Shown here piece after piece: positions 1 through 4,817 of a stretch of DNA of 6,373 bases. The DNA is taken from positions 1 through 6,373 of the forward strand of contig JAOUEK010000125.1 in assembly GCA_029858755.1 (NCBI GenBank), read 5' to 3'. The first letter of the stretch is position 1; the number at the start of each line of letters is the position of its first letter. The DNA is from Thermoleophilia bacterium (GTDB lineage Bacteria; Actinomycetota; Thermoleophilia; Gaiellales; Gaiellaceae). The position numbers were made by a program, and so were the translations under genes. The notes below the pieces were generated by a model. That model was given only the letters and a program-made list of their open reading frames with translations. It did no database searches and was not told the DNA's origin.

Positions 1-713
1 ATGCCGGCGAAGATGAACAGCGTGTTCAGCCCGACCACGGCCATGAACGCGCCGTGGCGGAGCACGTCGCGGTACGAGCCGGGTCGCTGACCGGCGGCGG
101 GGGCGGCGTCTCCCGCCTGCGGGTGCGCGCCGGGGACGAACAGCCACAGGATCACGAGGTAGGCGAGGAACGACGCCGCGTCGATCGTGAACACGGCGAC
201 GAACGTGCCCGGGCGGTCGGCAGTGGCGATCACGCCACCCACGAGCGCCCCCAGCCCGATGCCGAGGTTCATCACCACGCGCTGCATGGCGAAGGTGGCA
301 TGCCGCTTGTCGCGCGGGGAGAGGGCCGCGAGCAGCGTCGACTGGGCGGGCCAGAAGAAGCCGTTCCCGACCCCCATCACGGTCGCCGCGACGAAGCCGT
401 GCCACGGCTCGTGGACGAGCGCGAGGCCGCCGTAGCCGGCAGCCAGCACGACGAGGGCGACGGCGAGGATCCGGTGGCCGCCGATGCGGTCGACGAGCGG
501 CCCCGACACCGGCCCGGCGACGAGGCTGACGGCCCCGTTCGTGGCGACGATCAGCCCGGCGACGCCGAGGCCGATGCCGCGGACGTTGTGCAGGTAGATG
601 AGCACGAACGGCAGCACGACCCCGTTGCCGAACGCGCTGATCAGTCCGCCGAGCTGCAGCGTCTGCACCGTTCGCGGCAGGTTCGGGTTCAGGCTGCGGA
701 GCCAGGCGCGCAC
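1..713 (-). CDS. MFS transporter, multidrug-efflux-like (partial, C-terminus outside window)
   Basis: I translated this on the minus strand. The frame stays open from the GTG at 713 to the window edge: 237 complete codons and no stop. It covers the N-terminal half of a major facilitator protein, predicted to be an inner-membrane secondary transporter. TM1 is about residues 19-41 and TM2 about 49-70. The MFS motif A follows as GPLVDRIGGHR (71-81), with the conserved G, D, R and G. TM3 to TM6 come next, then a Pro/Ala-rich cytoplasmic loop (sequence AGDAAPAAGQRPGS) and the start of TM7. The motif and layout resemble the DHA1 drug/H+ antiporter group, but the substrate cannot be read from sequence. 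I chose GTG 713 because no in-frame ATG, GTG or TTG occurs in the upstream codons checked (to about 840) and the first helix follows normally. No clear Shine-Dalgarno is visible. It lies 38 bp after the stop of the upstream MFS-cNMP gene on the same strand, so the two are probably cotranscribed. Confidence 0.85.
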   Translation of the reverse strand, partial: MRAWLRSLNPNLPRTVQTLQLGGLISAFGNGVVLPFVLIYLHNVRGIGLGVAGLIVATNGAVSLVAGPVSGPLVDRIGGHRILAVALVVLAAGYGGLALVHEPWHGFVAATVMGVGNGFFWPAQSTLLAALSPRDKRHATFAMQRVVMNLGIGLGALVGGVIATADRPGTFVAVFTIDAASFLAYLVILWLFVPGAHPQAGDAAPAAGQRPGSYRDVLRHGAFMAVVGLNTLFIFAG

Positions 714-751
714 CGCGTGACGGTAGCGCCGGTGTGTGCCGGCCGCCGGGG

Positions 752-2080
752 TCAGCGCACCGTGCTCGTGGCCCCGGCCTCCCGTGATCGGCCGGTGGCC
801 GGCCGGCGCGCCTCGGCGTCGGCATGCGCGTGCCCGGTGAGGGTGGTGAGAAACGTGTCGTGATCGAGGGCGTACAGCATCGACGGGCACGTGGCCCGGC
901 AGGTGGCCGTCCTGGCGACCCCGTGCAGGAGCGCGATCTCGCCGAAGCCGTCGCCGCGGGTGAGCCGCGCCACGACGGCTCCGTCCCGGATCACCTCGAC
1001 TTCCCCGTCGGCGATCACGAAGAAGCGATCACCCGGCGCCCCCTGGACGACGATGTCGGTGCCCGCGGCGGCGTCCACGCGCTCGAGCGACCGGGCGAGC
1101 GCCTCGACCTGCGCGGCCGGGAGCAGCGCGAACAGCGGCATCGCCCGGAGCAGGTTGATCTCGACGACCGGGACGGTCGCGTGCCGGTCGACCTCGAGCA
1201 GGGCGCGGCCCGCGACGAGCGCGGCGAGCGGCAGGAGCAGCCCGATCCCGAGCAGGCCGAGCGCAGCGCCGCCGACCGCGACCAGGCCGGCGACGACGAG
1301 GGAGCCGACGGCGAGCCCTGCCATCGCGAGTCCCTCCAGCAGCCCGAAGATGCGCGCGAGCACGTCGGTCGGTGCGACGCGCTGCAGGAGCGTGCGCGTG
1401 GTCACGTCGAAGACCACGCGCCCGGCGCCCGCGAGCGCCAGCAGCAGCAGCGCGGTCGCGGCGGTCGGGTACGCGGCGAGCAGCGCGAAGGCGGCGACGT
1501 AGAGCCCGAGCCCTGCAAGCAGCGACGGCACCAGGCGGGGCTTGCCGACGAGGCTCACCGTGAACGCGATCGCGAGCGTGGCCCCTGCGCCGAACGCTGC
1601 GTTGAGGTAGCCCGCCCAAGACTCGCCGCGCTCGAGCACCCCGATCGCGAGCTCGGGGTAGAGGACGTCGAGAGCCCCGAGGGCCACGAAGTCGGCGCAG
1701 AGCGCGATCACGAGCACGCGTGCGTAGCGCTCCCTGCGGAGGACGGAGAACGCGGTACCGAGTGACCCCGAGGTGGGCTCGCCTGCGTCGTCGGCCTGGC
1801 CGGCGGGCGGCGGCCCGGGGAACGGCCGGACGAGGACGGCGCTGACGGCGACGACGCCGGCCGTCACCGCGAAGACGGTGCCCGAGCTGCCGACGGCGAG
1901 CAGGGCACCGGCAACGGCAGGTGCGACGAGCACGCTGACGCTCTCCGTCCAGCTGGAGACGACGTTGATCGCGGTGAGCTGCTCGGGCGCCCGTGCCAGC
2001 GACGGAGCGAACGCCGCCATCGTCGGCCGGGTGATCGTCACCGACACGGCGCCGACCGCGGCCAAGGCGTACACGAGCAC
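752..2080 (-). CDS. MFS transporter fused to C-terminal cyclic-nucleotide-binding domain, probably 5'-truncated
   Basis: This encodes 442 residues from a GTG at 2080. Residues 1-295 are MFS membrane helices, including a typical TM4-TM5 loop (TRPTMAAFAPSLAR, 17-30). Residues about 311-415 form a Crp/cAMP-type cyclic-nucleotide-binding domain. Its phosphate-binding cassette is intact: FGEIALLHGVARTAT at 379-393, with the conserved Glu381 and Arg390 that hold the cyclic phosphate. The tail after 415 is hydrophilic. Fusions of this kind are common in high-GC actinobacteria; ligand and cargo are usually unknown. The protein starts inside what should be the third or fourth helix. The reading frame upstream still encodes transporter-like residues but has no ATG, GTG or TTG before a stop inside the tRNA gene, and GTG 2080 has no Shine-Dalgarno. 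About 70-90 N-terminal residues (TM1-TM2 and part of TM3) therefore appear to be missing. The membrane half is probably non-functional, so this may be a pseudogene. Downstream, 38 bp away, is another MFS gene. Confidence 0.8.
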   Translation of the reverse strand: MLVYALAAVGAVSVTITRPTMAAFAPSLARAPEQLTAINVVSSWTESVSVLVAPAVAGALLAVGSSGTVFAVTAGVVAVSAVLVRPFPGPPPAGQADDAGEPTSGSLGTAFSVLRRERYARVLVIALCADFVALGALDVLYPELAIGVLERGESWAGYLNAAFGAGATLAIAFTVSLVGKPRLVPSLLAGLGLYVAAFALLAAYPTAATALLLLALAGAGRVVFDVTTRTLLQRVAPTDVLARIFGLLEGLAMAGLAVGSLVVAGLVAVGGAALGLLGIGLLLPLAALVAGRALLEVDRHATVPVVEINLLRAMPLFALLPAAQVEALARSLERVDAAAGTDIVVQGAPGDRFFVIADGEVEVIRDGAVVARLTRGDGFGEIALLHGVARTATCRATCPSMLYALDHDTFLTTLTGHAHADAEARRPATGRSREAGATSTVR

Positions 2081-2170
2081 CGGGTTGGCGCCGCCGAACA
2101 GCGCGACGGCGGTCGCGCCACCGGCGAGTGCCTGCGCGACGTAGCCCCAGAAGAGCGCATCTCTACGGGG
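2081..2170 (-). other. Untranslated 5' remnant of the MFS-cNMP reading frame
   Basis: Read on the minus strand in the frame of the gene that begins at 2080, these codons give a PRRDALFWGYVAQ segment followed by a hydrophobic helix (ALAGGATAVALFGGANP) and run straight into the annotated start. A loop with basic residues followed by a helix is what precedes TM4 in MFS proteins. The resemblance fades above about 2165. Between 2165 and the tRNA 3' end at 2201 the frame encodes unrelated polar residues, and it meets a stop at 2252-2254 inside the tRNA. No ATG, GTG or TTG is present in frame, so this is most simply a decayed or truncated coding end. A CTG start at 2101 cannot be strictly excluded. 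Confidence 0.6.
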
Positions 2171-2200
2171 TTTGCAGGCTTTCCAGCGTGTACCGCCTGA

Positions 2201-2273
2201 TGCGCCCGGCAGGAATCGAACCTGCGACCTCGCGCTCCGGAGGCGCGCGCTCTATCCCCTGAGCTACGGGCGC
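2201..2273 (-). tRNA. tRNA-Arg (anticodon CCG)
   Basis: This is a 73-nt cloverleaf on the minus strand. The acceptor arm GCGCCCG pairs perfectly with CGGGCGC, followed by discriminator A. The D arm is GCTC/GAGC. The anticodon stem CGCGC/GCGCG encloses the loop CTCCGGA, giving anticodon CCG, which reads the Arg codon CGG. The T arm GCAGG/CCTGC encloses TTCGAAT. CCA is not encoded: the next bases are TCA. The T-loop and 3' half of such genes are common attachment sites for integrases. Here the 3' end faces the truncated MFS gene about 40 bp away. The start at 2273 is set by the acceptor pairing. Confidence 0.97.
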
Positions 2274-2286
2274 GGGGATGGAGGTC

Positions 2287-2292
2287 AGTGTA
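2287..2292 (-). promoter_or_regulatory. Candidate -10 element of the tRNA-Arg gene
   Basis: On the minus strand TACACT sits 13 nt before the first base of the tRNA. It matches the TAnnnT pattern of sigma-70-type -10 boxes at a plausible distance for a short tRNA leader. No good TTGACA-like -35 is visible 16-18 nt further upstream, so support is moderate. Confidence 0.4.
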
Positions 2293-2315
2293 GTCGAGGC
2301 ACCCTCCGAGGCCCC

Positions 2316-2349
2316 ACAGCCGTGTCCGCATAGAGTCGGACGCGGCTGT
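2316..2349. repeat. 13-bp inverted repeat with 8-nt spacer in the divergent intergenic region
   Basis: ACAGCCGTGTCCG (2316-2328) and CGGACGCGGCTGT (2337-2349) are complementary in all 13 positions, counting one G-T. They are separated by CATAGAGT. The repeat lies between the tRNA-Arg (leftward) and the DUF2568 gene (rightward). It ends 23 bp before the TAGGCT hexamer of that gene and begins about 24 bp upstream of the tRNA -10 candidate. No T-run follows on either strand and no gene converges here, so a classic terminator is unlikely. An operator for a dimeric regulator or an old terminator of a lost gene are both possible. Confidence 0.6.
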
Positions 2350-2372
2350 CCCTGCACGCATCGCCCACGTCG

Positions 2373-2378
2373 TAGGCT
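2373..2378 (+). promoter_or_regulatory. Candidate -10 hexamer (TAGGCT) for a leaderless DUF2568 transcript
   Basis: TAGGCT fits the TAnnnT -10 pattern and lies exactly 6 nt before the GTG start at 2385. Transcription would therefore begin at or next to the start codon. No Shine-Dalgarno is present, which agrees with a leaderless mRNA, a frequent arrangement in actinobacteria. The identical hexamer at identical spacing precedes the next gene. Confidence 0.5.
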
Positions 2379-2384
2379 GCGCCC

Positions 2385-2735
2385 GTGCGCAGCGCGGTGC
2401 TGGCGACGAGGTTCCTGCTCGAGATGTGCCTGCTCGGCGCGCTTGCGGCCGGGGCGTGGGTGCTCGGCGGGGGTGGGATCTCCGGCACCCTGCTCGCGGT
2501 CGGCGTGGCGGCGGCCGCGGCGGGTGCCTGGGGCGCGTACGTCGGCCCGCGCTCAACCCGGCGGCTCCGCGACCCACAGCGGCTTGCGCTCGAGGTCGGG
2601 CTCTTCGCCGCCGGGGGCGCAGCCGTCTGGCTTGCATGGGCGATCCTCCCGGGTCTGGCGCTCACCGTCGCCTCGACCGTGGTCGCCGTGCTCACCCGCG
2701 CGGTCGACGAGCCGGCGCCGCCGGCGCGGAAGTAG
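2385..2735 (+). CDS. YrdB-like DUF2568 small integral membrane protein
   Basis: This is a 116-residue protein with four predicted membrane helices: roughly residues 5-26, 31-52, 67-86 and 88-105. A basic loop (GPRSTRRLRDPQRLALEV) lies between helices 2 and 3. The layout matches the DUF2568/YrdB family: an FLLE motif in helix 1, a W-G-x-[YF]-[VA]-x-P segment after helix 2 (here WGAYVGP), and R-L-x-x-E-V at the start of helix 3. The length is normal for that family. The function is unknown. GTG 2385 was chosen because the first helix follows at once and a TAGGCT hexamer lies 6 nt upstream. Its TAG stop at 2733-2735 lies 9 bp before the GTG of the epimerase gene, so the two could be cotranscribed, although the next gene also seems to have its own promoter. 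A link to D-amino-acid metabolism is not shown by the sequence. Confidence 0.8.
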   Translation: MRSAVLATRFLLEMCLLGALAAGAWVLGGGGISGTLLAVGVAAAAAGAWGAYVGPRSTRRLRDPQRLALEVGLFAAGGAAVWLAWAILPGLALTVASTVVAVLTRAVDEPAPPARK

Positions 2736-2738
2736 GCT
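2733..2738 (+). promoter_or_regulatory. Candidate -10 hexamer (TAGGCT) overlapping a stop codon, for the dgcA-like gene
   Basis: The TAG stop of the DUF2568 gene is the first half of TAGGCT, which is followed by 6 nt and the GTG start at 2745. Hexamer and spacing are the same as at 2373-2385. There is no Shine-Dalgarno before GTG 2745, so leaderless translation from an internal promoter is plausible. Confidence 0.5.
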
Positions 2739-2744
2739 GCCGCC

Positions 2745-3749
2745 GTGGAGGTCACCGGCAAGATCGTCAGGCTCCGCCTCGCCGAGACGTTCGTGATCTC
2801 GCGCGAGACACAGGACGTCGCCGACGTCGTCCATGTGACGATCAGTTACAAGGGCAGCTCGGGTCGAGGAGAGGCGGCGCCGATCGAGCGCTACGAGGAG
2901 ACCGCCGCGTCGGCGCTCGCGTTCGTCGAGCAGCACGGGCAGCTGGTCGGCGACGACCCGTTCGCGCTCGAGGAGATCGGCGCGCGGCTGGCCGAGATCC
3001 CCGGCGAGCAGGCGGCCAAAGCCGCCCTCGATGCCGCCCTGCACGACCTGCAGGGGAAGCTGCTCGGCGCTCCCGTCTGGCGGCTGCTCGGCCTGCCTCG
3101 GGTCGGCCCGCCGACCTCGTGGACGGTCTGGCTCGGCGATCCCGACGACATGGCGAGGCGCGCCGAGCGAGCCGCCGCTCGCTTTCGCCGCCTCAAGCTC
3201 AAGCTCGGCGGCGGCGACGGCCTCGACGTCGAGCGGGTGCGCGCCGTGCGGGACGTCACCGACCGGCCCTTGATGGTCGACGTCAACGAGTGGTGGTCTG
3301 TCGACGAGGCGCTGCAGGCGATCCCCGAGCTGGCCTCGCTCGGCGTGGAGTACGTCGAGCAGCCGCTGCGCGCGGGCGATCCCGGGGGCGCCGTGCTCCG
3401 CGAGCGCTCGCCGCTTCCCGTCTACGTCGACGAGGACTGTCACACGCTCGCCGACGTGGCCGCGTGCGCCGAGATCGCGCACGGGGTCAACGTCAAGCTC
3501 GCCAAGTCCGGGGGGATCCGCGAGGCGATCCGCATCGCCCACGCGGCGCGCGCCCTCGACCTCGGCGTGATGCTCGGGTGCATGATCGAGTCGGGACTCG
3601 GAATCGCCGCGGGCTGCTGCGTGGCGCCCCTCTGCGACCACGTCGACCTCGACGGCAACCTGCTGATCGCCGAGGACCCGTGCCCCGGGGTAGAGCTCGT
3701 CGACGGCGTGCAGGTGCCGGGGGAGGGTGCCGGCCTCGGTGTCGGGTGA
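2745..3749 (+). CDS. dgcA: Dipeptide epimerase / N-acetyl-D-Glu racemase, enolase superfamily (DgcA-like)
   Basis: This 334-residue protein belongs to the muconate-lactonising/dipeptide-epimerase branch of the enolase superfamily: an N-terminal capping domain (about 1-105), then a TIM barrel. The catalytic set is visible. The KxK pair is K151/K153 in LKLKLGGG. Metal ligands are D179 (VDVNEWW), E205 (VEQPL) and D229 (VDEDC). The opposite base comes from KLAKSGG (K251/K254). The GCMIESGLGIAAG segment (278-290) and the DLDGNLL motif (D301, D303) follow. The DxD binds the substrate ammonium in Ala-Glu epimerases. Members racemise the Glu alpha-carbon in L-Ala-D-Glu. Those paired with DUF1611 (DgcN) convert N-acetyl-D-Glu to N-acetyl-L-Glu. 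The next gene is a DUF1611 protein and overlaps this one, so the DgcA role is favoured. Muropeptide epimerisation is the alternative. The cytoplasmic, Mg-dependent assignment comes from the family. No key residue is missing. Confidence 0.9.
   Translation: MEVTGKIVRLRLAETFVISRETQDVADVVHVTISYKGSSGRGEAAPIERYEETAASALAFVEQHGQLVGDDPFALEEIGARLAEIPGEQAAKAALDAALHDLQGKLLGAPVWRLLGLPRVGPPTSWTVWLGDPDDMARRAERAAARFRRLKLKLGGGDGLDVERVRAVRDVTDRPLMVDVNEWWSVDEALQAIPELASLGVEYVEQPLRAGDPGGAVLRERSPLPVYVDEDCHTLADVAACAEIAHGVNVKLAKSGGIREAIRIAHAARALDLGVMLGCMIESGLGIAAGCCVAPLCDHVDLDGNLLIAEDPCPGVELVDGVQVPGEGAGLGVG
3719..3727 (+). promoter_or_regulatory. Purine-rich ribosome-binding site deciding the DgcN start
   Basis: GGGGGAGGG contains the anti-SD match GGAGG (3722-3726). 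It overlaps the GTG at 3727, which therefore cannot use it, but it lies 12 nt upstream of the in-frame GTG at 3739. The spacing is a little long, yet this is the only good site. It lies inside the 3' end of the preceding gene, as expected for coupled translation. Confidence 0.5.
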
Positions 3750-4764
3750 GCGCCTCCTGATCCTGGCCGAGGGGTACTCGGCCGACACGCACTACGGCAA
3801 GACGATGCGCGGCCTCCTCCGCTACCGGCGAGAGGACGTCGTCGCGATCCTCGACTCGGAGAGGGTCGGCGCCGAGATCGACGGCGTGCAGGTGGTCGGC
3901 AGCGTCGAGGCGGCGCTCGCCTACGCACCGACCACGGCGCTCGTGGGCGTGGCCACGCAGGGCGGGCGCTTCCCGCCCGCCTGGCGTGCCCTGCTCGCCG
4001 ACTGCATCCGCAGCGGGCTGAACGTGGAGAACGGCCTGCACGAGTTCCTCGCCGACGACCCCGAGCTCGGTCCGCTCGCGGCGCTGCACGGTGTCACGCT
4101 CCGCGACCTGCGACACCCGCCGGCCGGCCTCGACTGCCCGACCGGCGAGAACCTGCGGGTGCCCGCGGACATCGTGCTCACGGTCGGCTCCGACTGCGCG
4201 ATCGGGAAGATGACCGTCTCGCTGGAGCTCGACCGGGAGGCCCGGTCGCGTGGGCTCGCCTCCGTGTTCGTGCCGACCGGGCAGACGGGGATCGCGATCG
4301 CCGGCTGGGGGATCGCGGTCGACGCCGTCGTCTCCGACTTCGTCGCCGGCGCCGCCGAGCGGCTGGTGATCGAGGGGCACGAGCGCGGGGGAGAGCTGCT
4401 GCTCGTCGAGGGGCAGGGTGCCATCTCGCATCCCGCGTACTCGGGCGTCACGCTCGGGCTGCTCCACGGCAGCGCGCCGCACGTGCTCGTCCTCTGCCAC
4501 CGCGCGGGGGCAGTCGAGGTCGACGGGTACCCGGGACAGCCCGTGCTGCCGCTCGCGGAGCTCGTGGAGCTGTACGAGCGCGTGTCGCTGCCGGCACGCA
4601 GGGCCACGGTCGCGTGCGTCGCGCTCAACACCGCCGAGCTCGATGACGAGGCCGCGGCCGCGGCCGTGGCGCGCGCAGAGGCCGAGACGGGGCTCCCGGC
4701 GGGCGATCCCGTCCGCTTCGGAGCCGGAACGCTGCTCGATGCGCTCCTCGCCCGCCTCGGGTAG
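3739..4764 (+). CDS. dgcN: DUF1611 P-loop protein, D-glutamate N-acetyltransferase-like (DgcN-like)
   Basis: This encodes 341 residues from GTG 3739; GTG 3727 would add four. The N-terminal part is Rossmann-like (RLLILAEGYSADTHYGKT, then VVAILDSE). A linker carries RDLRHPP (122-128). A P-loop domain follows with GSDCAIGKMT (150-159, Lys157), then VPTGQTGIAI (178-187) and LLVEGQGAISHPAYSGVT (221-238), all hallmarks of DUF1611. Length is normal. Family members next to dipeptide epimerases have been described as DgcN, which acetylates D-glutamate with acetyl-CoA; DgcA then racemises the product to N-acetyl-L-Glu. Older annotations call the family NAD-dependent epimerase or simply unknown. The start overlaps the stop of the epimerase gene (3747-3749) by 11 nt, indicating coupled translation. 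The sequence shows family and context. The acetyltransferase activity is inferred from characterised relatives. Confidence 0.85.
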   Translation: MSGERLLILAEGYSADTHYGKTMRGLLRYRREDVVAILDSERVGAEIDGVQVVGSVEAALAYAPTTALVGVATQGGRFPPAWRALLADCIRSGLNVENGLHEFLADDPELGPLAALHGVTLRDLRHPPAGLDCPTGENLRVPADIVLTVGSDCAIGKMTVSLELDREARSRGLASVFVPTGQTGIAIAGWGIAVDAVVSDFVAGAAERLVIEGHERGGELLLVEGQGAISHPAYSGVTLGLLHGSAPHVLVLCHRAGAVEVDGYPGQPVLPLAELVELYERVSLPARRATVACVALNTAELDDEAAAAAVARAEAETGLPAGDPVRFGAGTLLDALLARLG

Positions 4765-4767
4765 CCT
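4762..4767 (+). promoter_or_regulatory. Possible -10 hexamer (TAGCCT) overlapping the dgcN stop
   Basis: The TAG stop of the DUF1611 gene continues as TAGCCT, again a TAnnnT match. It would place a transcript start near 4774 and a leader of roughly 45 nt before GTG 4818, which does have a Shine-Dalgarno. No -35 element is evident. TAnnnT is short and stop codons supply half of it, so chance is a real possibility. Confidence 0.25.
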
Positions 4768-4807
4768 GCCCGCGCTCCGGCCAGGAATGCGCGGCTTCCC
4801 GCCGAAT

Positions 4808-4812
4808 GGAGG
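4808..4812 (+). promoter_or_regulatory. Shine-Dalgarno GGAGG selecting the GTG start at 4818
   Basis: A perfect GGAGG lies 5 nt before GTG 4818. It overlaps the in-frame ATG at 4806, which could not use it and has no other ribosome-binding site upstream. This favours the shorter product, which also has a cleaner signal peptide (positively charged MRRH start). Confidence 0.65.
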
Positions 4813-4817
4813 CACTC

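Noticed and set aside
54..1765. Plus-strand open frames across the two MFS genes
   Set aside because: Their translations are low-complexity, rich in Arg, Glu, Asp and Gln, with no domain. The minus strand encodes proper membrane helices and a cNMP domain.
2160..2200. Attachment-site direct repeat matching the tRNA 3' end
   Set aside because: I found no second copy of the tRNA T-arm/acceptor sequence elsewhere in the window and no integrase, so no att site is annotated; the idea is kept only as a finding.
2163..2357. Minus-strand open frame containing APVAQGIERAPPEREVAGSIPAG
   Set aside because: This peptide is the well-known translation of a tRNA gene; the frame lies over tRNA-Arg(CCG) and is not a protein gene.
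3746..3749. GTGA stop/start overlap as the DgcN start
   Set aside because: The GTG at 3746 is not in the DgcN reading frame; GTG 3739 or 3727 is.
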